A stretch of DNA of 52,401 bases from Bacteroidota bacterium (lineage in GTDB: Bacteria; Bacteroidota; Ignavibacteria; Ignavibacteriales; Ignavibacteriaceae). Below are positions 25,586 through 34,533 of the stretch, piece after piece. Position numbers and translations under genes: made by a program. The notes below the pieces were generated by a model. The model made no database searches, was not told where the DNA came from, and saw only the letters and a program-made list of their open reading frames with translations. How positions within the stretch are numbered: the first letter of the stretch is position 1; each line of letters begins with the position of its first letter. The stretch spans positions 1-52,401 of the forward strand of contig JAEYUD010000079.1 in assembly GCA_023433685.1 (NCBI GenBank). The letters are read 5' to 3'.

Positions 25586-26986
25586 ATGTCGAAATACGAT
25601 CTCGCCATACTTGGTGGTGGGCCCGGCGGTTATGTTGCGGCCATACGGGCTGCTCAGCTGGGATTAAAGACCGTAGTGATTGATAAAGACAATCTTGGCG
25701 GAATTTGCCTGAACTGGGGCTGCATACCTACAAAATCCCTCCTTAAAAATGCAGAAATCTACGATAATCTTTCAAATCACAGTGCTGATTTCGGCATTTC
25801 ATTCAAAGAAGTGAGCATCGATTTTTCCAAGGTAATTAAAAGAAGCCGCGACATTTCCGAACGTATCTCGAAGAACGTGGAAATGCTGATCAAAAAGAAC
25901 AAGATCGACCGTATTCGCGGGTTCGGAAAACTTTCGGGCAAGAATACGATAGATATTCTCGGTGAGAACGGTGAAAAACTTGAGACTGTTGAAGCGGAAA
26001 AAATAATAATCGCCACGGGGGCGAGACCAAGAATGGTACCCTCGATCCCTGTAGACAGAAAAGATATTATCACCAGTTCAGAAGCAATGACTCTTCCTGA
26101 AATGCCTTCAAGTCTGATCGTTGTCGGAGCCGGGGCGATCGGAATTGAGTTTGCTTATTTTTATTCGGTACTGGGAACAAAAGTAACAATAATAGAGATG
26201 CTTGACCGTATACTGCCGGTAGAGGACAGGGAAGTATCCGATGCTCTCGCGAAAAGCTTCAAAAAGCGCGGGATCGAAATTTATACCGGTGCCACCGTTG
26301 AGTCGGCAACCCCGGGCAAAAACGGTGTTAAAGTTGTTATAACCAAAGATGGTAAATCAATCGAATTAAAAGCTGAAAAAGTGCTATCAGCTATAGGTGT
26401 TACCGGAAATATTGAAGGAATTGGCGTCGAAGAACTCGGAATTGAAACATTCAAGGGACACATTAAGGTTGACAAAAGCAATTACTCGACAAATGTTCCC
26501 GGTGTTTACGCTATTGGTGACGTTATAGGGCCACCATGGCTCGCGCATGTTGCAAGTGCTGAAGGTATTCACTGTGTTGAGACAATTAAAGGTATCCACA
26601 CAGTTCCTGTTGATTACGGAAATATTCCGGGCTGCACTTACTGCCAGCCTCAAGTGGCGAGTATCGGCTTAACCGAGGAAAAAGCCCGTGAGATGGGTTA
26701 CTCACTTAAGATCGGTAAATTTCCATTTATGGCATCCGGCAAAGCTTTTGCTATCGGTGAAAGAGACGGATTTGTGAAATTGATCTTCGACGAAAAGTAT
26801 GGTGAACTTCTTGGAGCCCATATTATCGGCTCGGAAGCCACCGAAATGATCGCCGAACTTGGCATTGCCAGATCGCTGGAAGCCACCTACGAAACGATCA
26901 TAAAAACAGTTCACGCGCATCCGACCCTGTCAGAGTCTGTTATGGAAGCCGCCGCGATGGCTAACGGTGAGGCCATCCATATCTAA
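25586..26986 (+). CDS. lpdA: Dihydrolipoyl dehydrogenase (E3)
   Basis: 466 residues. It re-oxidises the dihydrolipoyl groups of E2 with NAD+. FAD site LGGGPGGYVAA at residue 9, redox-active disulfide in GGICLNWGCIPTKSLL (Cys about 41 and 46), NAD site VVGAGAIGIEFAYFYSVLG near 180, and the C-terminal HAHPTLSE active-site pair are all present. A GAGGAA sequence precedes the ATG. An 83-base gap separates it from the acetoacetate-CoA ligase gene, so a promoter there is possible. It overlaps lipB by 20 bases and leads a run containing the other complex subunits, so it is likely dedicated to that complex. Confidence 0.96.
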   Translation: MSKYDLAILGGGPGGYVAAIRAAQLGLKTVVIDKDNLGGICLNWGCIPTKSLLKNAEIYDNLSNHSADFGISFKEVSIDFSKVIKRSRDISERISKNVEMLIKKNKIDRIRGFGKLSGKNTIDILGENGEKLETVEAEKIIIATGARPRMVPSIPVDRKDIITSSEAMTLPEMPSSLIVVGAGAIGIEFAYFYSVLGTKVTIIEMLDRILPVEDREVSDALAKSFKKRGIEIYTGATVESATPGKNGVKVVITKDGKSIELKAEKVLSAIGVTGNIEGIGVEELGIETFKGHIKVDKSNYSTNVPGVYAIGDVIGPPWLAHVASAEGIHCVETIKGIHTVPVDYGNIPGCTYCQPQVASIGLTEEKAREMGYSLKIGKFPFMASGKAFAIGERDGFVKLIFDEKYGELLGAHIIGSEATEMIAELGIARSLEATYETIIKTVHAHPTLSESVMEAAAMANGEAIHI

Positions 26987-27665
26987 AAAATTATTTTATG
27001 CGGATCCCGGACTTGTGCCTTATGGTGAGGCCTGGGATCTGCAGTATCGTCTCCACTCCCTTAGACGCGAAGGGAAAATAGAGGATACACTTCTGCTCCT
27101 GGAACATCCTCATACCTATACTTTAGGCAAAACAGCTGACAGGGCAAATCTGATCGGCTCTGATCAATACCTTGAAGAGAACGGAATAAAAGTTTTCGAG
27201 ATCGACAGGGGAGGGGACATCACTTATCATGGGCCCGGGCAACTTGTGGGATATCCGATAATTGATCTGCAGAAATGGAAGCCGGATTCGCATCTATACC
27301 TTAGAACTCTTGAAGAAATGATGATCGATGTTTTGGCTGACTACGGTATTACTGCCGGACGAAAAGACGGTTTCACCGGCGTTTGGATTTCCGAGGAAAA
27401 AATTGCTGCCATTGGAATTAAAATAAGCAGATGGGTTACGATGCATGGATTTGCTTTTAACATTAACACCGATCTGAATCTTTTCAGCGGGATCATCCCA
27501 TGTGGTATCAAAGACAAAGAAGTAACATCTCTCTCGAAAATACTCGGCAGGGAGATCGACATGGACGAAATAAAAAGCAAGATAAAAAACCGTTTTGCTT
27601 TTCATTTCGGGCATGATGATATACTTGAGAAGACACTTCATCAACTAACCAATATTGAAAAATAA
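26967..27665 (+). CDS. lipB: Octanoyl-[acyl carrier protein]:protein N-octanoyltransferase
   Basis: 232 residues from GTG at 26967, overlapping lpdA by 20 bases; no other start lies close to the conserved region. It moves octanoate from ACP to the lipoyl-domain lysine of E2, the first step of lipoate assembly. The family motif RGGDITYHGPGQLVGYP lies near residue 80, the catalytic lysine in AAIGIKISRWVTMHGFAFN and the acyl-carrying cysteine in GIIPCGIKDKEVTSL. LipA, which finishes the cofactor, is the last gene of the same run. Confidence 0.93.
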   Translation: MRPSISKKLFYADPGLVPYGEAWDLQYRLHSLRREGKIEDTLLLLEHPHTYTLGKTADRANLIGSDQYLEENGIKVFEIDRGGDITYHGPGQLVGYPIIDLQKWKPDSHLYLRTLEEMMIDVLADYGITAGRKDGFTGVWISEEKIAAIGIKISRWVTMHGFAFNINTDLNLFSGIIPCGIKDKEVTSLSKILGREIDMDEIKSKIKNRFAFHFGHDDILEKTLHQLTNIEK

Positions 27666-27676
27666 CAAGGACCAAA

Positions 27677-29761
27677 ATGGCGAAATCAGTGATCGTTGAA
27701 GAAAAACCACTAAAGAAAAATAACAGATCAGGTAGTGGCACCACTTTGACAAACCTTGACAAACAGACTCTCTCCATGGTGTACAGGTACATGTACCTCG
27801 CCCGCCAGATTGATACCAAGGCTATGAACTTGCTTAGGCAAGGCAAGACCTACTTTCATATTGCCGGCGCGGGGCACGAAGCAATTCAGTCGGCTCTTGG
27901 ATTGCTGCTTGATTCAACAAAAGACTGGATTTTCCCATACTACAGGGATCTCACCCTTACATTAATGTCGGGTATGTCAACAAGGGATTTCTTCCTCGCC
28001 TGTTTCGGCAAGGCCGATGATCCCGCGTGCGGAGGAAGGCAAATGCCATGTCACTTCGGTGTAAAAAGACCCAATTTGGTTCCAACACAATCAAGTCCGA
28101 CAGGTACTCAGTTCCTTCAGGCAGTGGGTACAGCACTTGCTTCCGAGCGTCAGGGCATCAATAACATCTCTTACGTAAGTTCCGGCGAAGGTACCACGAG
28201 CCAGGGAGAGTTTCATGAAGCTGTTAACTGGGCTTCAAGAGAAAAACTTCCTGTCCTTTTCTGTATTCAAAACAATAAATATGCCATTTCCGTCCATGTT
28301 TCGAGTCAGAGTGGCGGAGCAGGCAACAGTATTTCGGAAATGATGGCCGGATATGCAAACCTTAAAAGGTTCAAGGTTGACGGCACAAACTTTTTTGAGT
28401 CTTACAACGTTGTGAAAGCCGCCGTTGAGTATATCAAATCCGGTAGCGGACCTGCACTAATTGAAGCGGACACAGTAAGGCTTCACTCACATTCATCGTC
28501 AGATGACCATAAGAAATACCGGTCAGAAGATGAATTGAAAGATGATCAGCGTAATGACCCGATATTCAGATTCGGGCATGATGTGCTGGTTGCCGGAATT
28601 TTCAACGAAGCGGAGCTTGAGCAGATCAGAAATGAAGTGGATGCGTCTATTAATAAAGCAGTTGATGAAGCTGCCGCTGAAAAGGCTCCGGATCCGACGA
28701 CAGCTACAAAATATGTATTTGACGAAAGTGGTCTGCGTGAATCACTTCCGTACGAGGCGAGCTCTCTGAACGGTCAGAACATAGTTATGGTTGACGCCAT
28801 CAATCACGCGATGAGCGAAGAAATGTCAATAAATGACAAGATTTATGTTTTTGGTGAGGATATTGCCGATAAAAAAGGTGGTGTGTTCACTGCTACAAGA
28901 GGGCTCTCTACTAAATACGGGAATAAGAGAGTTTTTAACAGCCCTCTTGCTGAAGCAAGTATCGCGGGAGTTGCCACCGGAATGGCACTCGCCGGAATGA
29001 AACCGGTAGTCGAAATACAATTTGGTGATTATATCTGGCCTGCATTCATGCAGTTAAAGAATGAAACCGCAACGTACAGGTATCGATCGAACAACGAATG
29101 GCCCTCCCCCGTGGTAACGAGGGTTGCCGTAGGTGGATATATCCATGGTGGCGTTTATCACAGTCAGAACATTGAATCGATATTCGCGCATGTCCCGGGA
29201 CTTTTTATAGCATACCCCTCAAACGCGGCGGACGCGAAAGGTCTTCTTAAGACCGCGATGCGCATCAATGATCCTGTCATTTTCTGTGAGCACAAAGGGC
29301 TTTACAGGCAGTCTTTCGCGATGGCTCCTGAGCCGGATGAGAATTATCTTGTGCCTTTCGGCAAAGCGAGGATCATAAGAAAAGGTAATGACCTCACCGT
29401 GGTTACATGGGGCGCATTGGTTTGGGAAGCTGTATTTGCCGCTAAGAGATTGGAAGAGGAAGGCGTAAGCGTTGAAGTGATCGACATCAGAACAATCATT
29501 CCTCTTGACTCACAGACCATATATGATTCAGTGAAGAACACCGGAAAAGCTATTGTCATCCACGAGGATACTCTTACAGCGGGATTTGGTGCCGAGATAG
29601 TCGCGAGGATCTCATCCGACTGTTTTGAGCATCTTGACGGTCCCGTCAGACGGTACGCCGCAAAGGATGCACACATTCCATACAGCCCGGTACTCGAAGA
29701 TGCAGTTCTTCCTTCAAGGGAAGGTGTCTATCAGGCGATCAAAGAATTGGCAAAATATTAA
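27677..29761 (+). CDS. 2-oxoacid dehydrogenase E1, fused alpha and beta subunits (branched-chain type likely)
   Basis: 694 residues joining what are usually two proteins. The alpha part (about 30-360) has the thiamine diphosphate motif GEGTTSQGEFHEAVNWASRE followed by NN near residue 200. The beta part starts near residue 370 (VMVDAINHAMSEEM) and includes VFGEDIADKKGGVFTATRGL and the VTRVAVGGYIHGGVYHSQN block. GEG instead of GDG, and RLHSHSSSDDHKKYRS in the phosphorylation-loop region, resemble the branched-chain enzyme more than pyruvate dehydrogenase. It should decarboxylate branched 2-oxoacids and acylate E2. There is no stop or frameshift at the junction, so the fusion is real in this sequence. 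Pyruvate cannot be excluded as a substrate. Confidence 0.9.
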   Translation: MAKSVIVEEKPLKKNNRSGSGTTLTNLDKQTLSMVYRYMYLARQIDTKAMNLLRQGKTYFHIAGAGHEAIQSALGLLLDSTKDWIFPYYRDLTLTLMSGMSTRDFFLACFGKADDPACGGRQMPCHFGVKRPNLVPTQSSPTGTQFLQAVGTALASERQGINNISYVSSGEGTTSQGEFHEAVNWASREKLPVLFCIQNNKYAISVHVSSQSGGAGNSISEMMAGYANLKRFKVDGTNFFESYNVVKAAVEYIKSGSGPALIEADTVRLHSHSSSDDHKKYRSEDELKDDQRNDPIFRFGHDVLVAGIFNEAELEQIRNEVDASINKAVDEAAAEKAPDPTTATKYVFDESGLRESLPYEASSLNGQNIVMVDAINHAMSEEMSINDKIYVFGEDIADKKGGVFTATRGLSTKYGNKRVFNSPLAEASIAGVATGMALAGMKPVVEIQFGDYIWPAFMQLKNETATYRYRSNNEWPSPVVTRVAVGGYIHGGVYHSQNIESIFAHVPGLFIAYPSNAADAKGLLKTAMRINDPVIFCEHKGLYRQSFAMAPEPDENYLVPFGKARIIRKGNDLTVVTWGALVWEAVFAAKRLEEEGVSVEVIDIRTIIPLDSQTIYDSVKNTGKAIVIHEDTLTAGFGAEIVARISSDCFEHLDGPVRRYAAKDAHIPYSPVLEDAVLPSREGVYQAIKELAKY

Positions 29762-29774
29762 TACGAGGATTTTC

Positions 29775-31427
29775 ATGAATATCGACATTGTAATGCCCAA
29801 AATGGGCGAGAGCGTTACTGAAGGAACCATCATTAAATGGCATAAAAAACCGGGCGATGCAGTAAAGAAGGATGAGATCATCTTTGAGATCAGCACCGAT
29901 AAAGTGGATACTGAAATACCCTCACCGGAAGCCGGAATTTTAAGTGAAGTTTTAGTGAATGAACAGGAAACTGTCGCTGTTGGCGTGGTGGTTGCCAGAC
30001 TCGCCACCGAGGGTTCAGAAGCGGTTCCGATTGCACCAAAGGCTTCCGAGCCTGAAATTGTGGAATCTGTACAGGTAGTTGAGACACCCGGAGCCGCCGA
30101 AAACAAACCTTCAGGGTCATTGGTTGATATTCCCATGCCAAAGATGGGCGAATCCGTTATGGAAGGCACCATAATAAAATGGCACAAAAAAGTTGGCGAC
30201 CCTGTTAAGATGGATGAGACATTTTTTGAGATAAGTACTGACAAGGTCGATACAGAAATTACCTCACCCGCTGATGGAATTGTAGCGGAAATTCTTGTGA
30301 AAGAGCAGGAAACCGTTTCTGTGGGTACCATCGTGGCAAGATTGTCTGGCGCCGGAAGCACTGTCACAGCGCGGGCACCACTACCTGTGGTTGAGCCGAT
30401 CCAGGTTGATGAACCGGTAGCCATGCACGACATGGTTGCAAGAAATGCTGCACCTCCTTCTGTTGAAGAAGAGTCATCCGACAAGTTTTTCTCGCCATTG
30501 GTTATGAACATTGCCAGAAAAGAGGGGGTGTCGGTTAAAGAACTTGAATCAATAAAAGGTACCGGGGTTGGTGGAAGAGTAACCAAGAACGATGTACTCG
30601 CGTTTATCTCGAGCCGTTCGATACCGGTAGCAGTTCAATCCGCGCAGAGAGTGGCACAACCAGCCCCCGCTCCCGCGGCGGTATCGCAGCCGAAACCACA
30701 ATTTACCTTCAGTGGTGGCGATGTGGAAGTCACTCCGATGGACAACATCCGCCGAAAGATCATGGCTCACATGGTGAACAGCAGAGACACTTCCGTTCAC
30801 GTAACGGGTCTCGCTGAAGTTGATATGAGCAGGATCCACAAATATATTCAGGCTAATAAAGAATCGATCGAGAAAAGCGAGGGTGTAAAACTTACGTACA
30901 TGGCATTTATCGCACATGCCGTTATTCGTGCTTTAAGAGAATATCCTCTTGTAAACTCGATGATCGAAGGTGACAATATTATAACCAAAAAATATGTGAA
31001 CCTGGGTATAGCCGTGGCTGTACAGCCAAACGGACTGATAGTGCCGAACATTAAAAATTCACAAGAAAAGAACATCATCGGGCTTGCAAAATCGATAAAT
31101 GATGTCGCTCTGAGGGCAAGAAACAAAAAGTTAACTCCGGATGATATCACAAACGGCACTTTTTCGATCACTAATTACGGCGTGTTCGGAACACTCTTTG
31201 GTACTCCTATTATCAATCAGCCGGAAGTGGCGATCCTGGGAGTGGGTGCAGTGGTTAAAAGACCCGTGGTGGTAGAGGTGGATGGTATGGATACTATAGC
31301 GATCAAACCAATGATGTATCTGACGCTGTCGCATGATCACAGACTCGTTGACGGCATGCTTGGCGGGCTGTTCTTAAAAGCAGTAAGAGAAAATCTCGAA
31401 AATTTTGACGAAAAACTTATCTATTAA
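29775..31427 (+). CDS. 2-oxoacid dehydrogenase E2 acyltransferase with two lipoyl domains
   Basis: 550 residues from the ATG at 29775, which has GAGG seven bases upstream; the frame stays open further upstream but that overlaps E1. Two near-identical lipoyl domains begin the protein, with lipoylation motifs STDKVDTEIPS (Lys about 43) and STDKVDTEITS (Lys about 157), separated by a Pro/Glu-rich linker. A peripheral-subunit binding domain (about 237-275, SPLVMNIARKEGVSVKELE) follows, then an Ala/Pro-rich linker and the catalytic domain with HDHRLVDG near 520. It forms the core of the complex, receiving acyl groups from the fused E1 and passing them to CoA. Neighbouring lipB, lipA and lpdA serve its lipoyl arms. 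Confidence 0.95.
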   Translation: MNIDIVMPKMGESVTEGTIIKWHKKPGDAVKKDEIIFEISTDKVDTEIPSPEAGILSEVLVNEQETVAVGVVVARLATEGSEAVPIAPKASEPEIVESVQVVETPGAAENKPSGSLVDIPMPKMGESVMEGTIIKWHKKVGDPVKMDETFFEISTDKVDTEITSPADGIVAEILVKEQETVSVGTIVARLSGAGSTVTARAPLPVVEPIQVDEPVAMHDMVARNAAPPSVEEESSDKFFSPLVMNIARKEGVSVKELESIKGTGVGGRVTKNDVLAFISSRSIPVAVQSAQRVAQPAPAPAAVSQPKPQFTFSGGDVEVTPMDNIRRKIMAHMVNSRDTSVHVTGLAEVDMSRIHKYIQANKESIEKSEGVKLTYMAFIAHAVIRALREYPLVNSMIEGDNIITKKYVNLGIAVAVQPNGLIVPNIKNSQEKNIIGLAKSINDVALRARNKKLTPDDITNGTFSITNYGVFGTLFGTPIINQPEVAILGVGAVVKRPVVVEVDGMDTIAIKPMMYLTLSHDHRLVDGMLGGLFLKAVRENLENFDEKLIY

Positions 31428-31441
31428 TAGAGACGACCGAA

Positions 31442-32368
31442 TTGGAAAGAAAAACGATAAATAAACATCAGCGTGATTTTGCCTCGAAAGTGACTGATGC
31501 AAGATCACTGGCCGGTAAAAGACCCGAGTGGTTAAAGGTAAAACTTCCAACAGGGAAGAACTACGTTGATGTAAAGAATTTGATGCGGAATAACAAACTT
31601 AATACAGTTTGTGAAGAAGCAAAATGTCCTAACCTCGCGGAATGCTGGAACCACAGAACCGCCACATTCATGATTCTCGGTGACACTTGCACAAGAAGTT
31701 GCGGATTTTGCAACATCAAAGTTGGATTACCAACCGAACTTGATCTTGATGAACCCAGAAGAGTTGCTGATGCCGTTGCGAATCTTCAGTTAAGACACGT
31801 GGTGATAACCTCGGTTAACCGGGACGAACTTATTGATGGCGGCTCCGGAATTTTCGCTGAAACCGTAAGGCTCATCAGGGAAACCACTCCGGGCTGTACA
31901 ATAGAGATATTGATCCCGGATTTTAAAGGCTACGAACCGGCGTTTGAAACGATAATGAAGAATCCGCCGGATATCCTCAATCACAACCTTGAAACTGTCC
32001 CTGGCTTGTATCACGCCGTGAGACCCCAGGCGAAATATCAAAGAAGTCTTGATGTGATCAAGTGGTTCCATGAAAGGGGATTAAAAACCAAAAGTGGAAT
32101 AATGGTTGGGATTGGTGAGACCACTGAAGAGGTGATCGAATTGATGCACGACCTTGTTAATCACAATTGCGATATTCTTACTATTGGACAGTATCTTCAA
32201 CCTACAGTGAAGCACCTTCCAGTTCACAGGTACGTAACTCCGGAGGAGTTCAACTATTACAAGGAAGAAGGATTGAAAATGGGCTTCAAAATTGTTGAAT
32301 CAGCTCCATTGGTCCGCAGTTCGTATCATGCCGACAAGCAGGCCCGGATGGTAACAGTTCAAAATTAA
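31442..32368 (+). CDS. lipA: Lipoyl synthase
   Basis: 308 residues. This radical-SAM enzyme inserts two sulfurs into protein-bound octanoate. The auxiliary cluster motif C-x4-C-x5-C is in CEEAKCPNLAEC (about 57-68), and the radical-SAM C-x3-C-x2-C motif is CTRSCGFC (about 83-90). The C-terminal ending PLVRSSYHADKQ carries the conserved RSSY serine that ligates the auxiliary cluster. The start is a TTG at 31442, chosen because no ATG lies before the conserved region; a GTG near 31490 is an alternative. It follows E2 by 14 bases and closes the dehydrogenase/lipoylation run. Confidence 0.95.
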   Translation: MERKTINKHQRDFASKVTDARSLAGKRPEWLKVKLPTGKNYVDVKNLMRNNKLNTVCEEAKCPNLAECWNHRTATFMILGDTCTRSCGFCNIKVGLPTELDLDEPRRVADAVANLQLRHVVITSVNRDELIDGGSGIFAETVRLIRETTPGCTIEILIPDFKGYEPAFETIMKNPPDILNHNLETVPGLYHAVRPQAKYQRSLDVIKWFHERGLKTKSGIMVGIGETTEEVIELMHDLVNHNCDILTIGQYLQPTVKHLPVHRYVTPEEFNYYKEEGLKMGFKIVESAPLVRSSYHADKQARMVTVQN

Positions 32369-32430
32369 CGATTTGTTAAAGTCTTTTATTTTTTTAGAAC
32401 CGACAAATCGTTTTATTTAAAGTCTCATTT
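32367..32430. repeat. Inverted repeat and T-rich duplication between lipA and a T9SS cargo gene
   Basis: A perfect 10-bp inverted repeat, AACGATTTGT (32367-32376) and ACAAATCGTT (32403-32412), encloses a 26-base T-rich loop. TAAAGTCT followed by a long T run also occurs twice (from 32377 and from 32418). It may be a weak terminator for lipA, an operator for the next gene, or both. The left arm overlaps the lipA stop. Confidence 0.5.
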
Positions 32431-32444
32431 TTTTTATTTTTCAG

Positions 32445-34520
32445 ATGAACACCAAAAAACTTTTTCTACTTGTTTGCACCCTTCAGTTCACCTTGCTTGC
32501 CCAGCAGGAAATCCCGTCACTTAACGCTTTCCGTAAAGATGATAACTCCAAATACACCTCAATAGGTAACATTGGAATAACCATCACCAACTTTGGTACT
32601 TACGGTCATGGCTTCGCCCTTTGGCCCCAGCAACCCTCCTGTGAGTACCCAAAGGGAAGTGGTATCGAACATATTTTTGACGGCGGGCTTTATGTCGGCG
32701 GATTTATAAGCAACGACTCACTTGGCACCGGTAAATCAGGACCTTTTGTGACAACAGGAGCTGTTGATGCCGCGTCTGTTTCTGCCAGAGGCGGCGGATT
32801 CGAGTTTACCAACAGCAAGGATGCCCGCGTTGTAGAGCGTTCCTCACTTCTGACTTCAAGATATTACAAACCTGAAGCGGTATCCCACCAGGATTTCGTT
32901 ATGGATTTTAGTGATACAAATCTTGTTTGGGAAAACGGTGAGCCGATACAGGAACACAATCCTCTTGGACTGGGTGTTCACCTTGAAACCTATGCCTGGA
33001 ACTTTCCATTCGCAGACTTCTTCGTTATCTTTAATTATACCATCAAAAACGTTTCCAACAAATACCTTGACAGTGTCTATGTTGGCATGTGGACTGACGC
33101 TGTTGTGAGAAACACCAAAGTTACCTCGCCCGGCGGGTCAGCGTTCTTTAATAAAGGTGGAAACGGTTATATGGATTCGATCAAAGTCGCTTATGAATTT
33201 GATTCGAATGGTGACCCGGGCTTTACAGACAGTTACATTGGCGTGCAGTTCCTCGGAGCAGATGCTCGTTATGACAGCGTAAACTATGTGAACTGGCAGT
33301 TCAGGAACACATCCGATCCATTATTCTTTGCCCCACAAACGGATCAGGAAAGATATACCAAAATGCTTGGATTCTTTGGATCGAGCGCGCGGTATAAATA
33401 CGGTGTGAATCCCGCGACATTAAAAACTCCAACCAACAGATCATTGCTTCTCTCTGCGGGAGGCTTCAAGAAGATAGCACCCGGAGATTCGATAAACGTT
33501 GTTTTCGCGATTGTAGCGGCCAAGAAATTTGGCGATGATCCTGCTTCACTTGACTCTGATGAACAGAGAAAAAATCTGATTGCAAATGCTGACTGGGCTA
33601 TGCGTGCTTACAGCGGTGAAGACAAAAACCGCAATGGGGTTCTCGATCCTGGAGAAGATCTCAATGGAAATGGTAAGTTAGACAGATATATACTTCCAGC
33701 GCCTCCGGTATCACCTCGTGTTGTTGTAGTTCCACAAAACGGAAAAGCTACCATTTACTGGGATAAATCAGCTGAAAACAGTGTTGATCCCATCTCGGGA
33801 GTTAAAGATTTTGAAGGATACCGGATTTATAGATCGAATGCCGGATTCGACTTTCAGAACAATTCCACGGACGCTCAGGCATTAGTTAAAATGGCAGAGT
33901 TTGACAGCACAGGTAACTCGCTCTTCTTCAATACCGGGTTCAACTATGTTACTCTTCCACAACCCGTAACTTTTGAAGGCGACCCCACAGAATACTGGTA
34001 TAAATTCGAAGTTGAAAACCTTCTTAATGGATGGCAATATCTCTTCAATGTCTCTGCGTTCGATAAAGGAGACCCGGTTAACAGAATTGAAAGTCTTGAA
34101 TCGAGTTATCTTTTTAATGTTCACAGAGTGATACCGGGTACACTTCCGACTTCACGAGAGGATGTTGAGATCGGTGTTTATCCAAACCCGTATTATGCAA
34201 ATGCTTACTGGGATGGATCATTTGAGCGTTTACGAAAACTTTATTTTTATAACCTCCCGGCACGGTCAGAGATTGTAATTTATACACTTGCAGGGGATGT
34301 GATAAAAAAGTTGGAACATAACGGGAGCAGCAATGGCAGTGATCTTCGCTGGTTCCAGAATTTCTCACCGGGAGGAACACAGAAAATGTCAGGCGGGGAA
34401 CACGCGTGGGATCTGATCTCTGATGGCGACCAGGCAATCGCTTCAGGCTTGTATCTTTTTACCGTGAAGGATCTGGATACAGGCACGATCAAAAAAGGCA
34501 AGTTTTTAGTTATCAAATAA
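32445..34520 (+). CDS. Secreted protein with T9SS C-terminal sorting domain, function unknown
   Basis: 691 residues with a signal peptide (MNTKKLFLLVCTLQFTLLA). I do not recognise a catalytic domain. The N-terminal ~390 residues form a beta-rich module containing FDGGLYVGGFISNDSLG and FADFFVIFNYTIKNVS. A calcium-loop-like D/N-rich motif (DKNRNGVLDPGEDLNGNG) lies near residue 393, followed by a fibronectin-type region (about 430-565) with FEGYRIYRSN. The C-terminal ~100 residues open with VYPNPYYANAYWDGSFE and end GKFLVIK, a variant type A sorting tail. It should be exported by the type IX system. It is the first gene of a six-gene same-strand run with a lipoprotein, TonB receptor and PorV-like protein. 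Confidence 0.8.
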   Translation: MNTKKLFLLVCTLQFTLLAQQEIPSLNAFRKDDNSKYTSIGNIGITITNFGTYGHGFALWPQQPSCEYPKGSGIEHIFDGGLYVGGFISNDSLGTGKSGPFVTTGAVDAASVSARGGGFEFTNSKDARVVERSSLLTSRYYKPEAVSHQDFVMDFSDTNLVWENGEPIQEHNPLGLGVHLETYAWNFPFADFFVIFNYTIKNVSNKYLDSVYVGMWTDAVVRNTKVTSPGGSAFFNKGGNGYMDSIKVAYEFDSNGDPGFTDSYIGVQFLGADARYDSVNYVNWQFRNTSDPLFFAPQTDQERYTKMLGFFGSSARYKYGVNPATLKTPTNRSLLLSAGGFKKIAPGDSINVVFAIVAAKKFGDDPASLDSDEQRKNLIANADWAMRAYSGEDKNRNGVLDPGEDLNGNGKLDRYILPAPPVSPRVVVVPQNGKATIYWDKSAENSVDPISGVKDFEGYRIYRSNAGFDFQNNSTDAQALVKMAEFDSTGNSLFFNTGFNYVTLPQPVTFEGDPTEYWYKFEVENLLNGWQYLFNVSAFDKGDPVNRIESLESSYLFNVHRVIPGTLPTSREDVEIGVYPNPYYANAYWDGSFERLRKLYFYNLPARSEIVIYTLAGDVIKKLEHNGSSNGSDLRWFQNFSPGGTQKMSGGEHAWDLISDGDQAIASGLYLFTVKDLDTGTIKKGKFLVIK

Positions 34521-34533
34521 ATAAGGAACAAAA

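Noticed and set aside
27677..29761. Fused E1 alpha/beta as a possible sequencing artefact (missing stop between two genes)
   Set aside because: The frame runs through a plausible linker with no frameshift. Such fusions are known in this enzyme family, so it is more likely genuine.
29625..29774. Upstream extension of the E2 frame into E1
   Set aside because: The extra 50 codons overlap E1 in another frame. The ATG at 29775 has a GAGG site and starts exactly at the lipoyl domain.
29714..30586. A 290-residue open frame on the minus strand opposite E2
   Set aside because: It is antisense to the two lipoyl domains, and its own internal repetition merely mirrors their duplication. The plus-strand E2 is unambiguous and no ribosome binding site or family feature supports the shadow.
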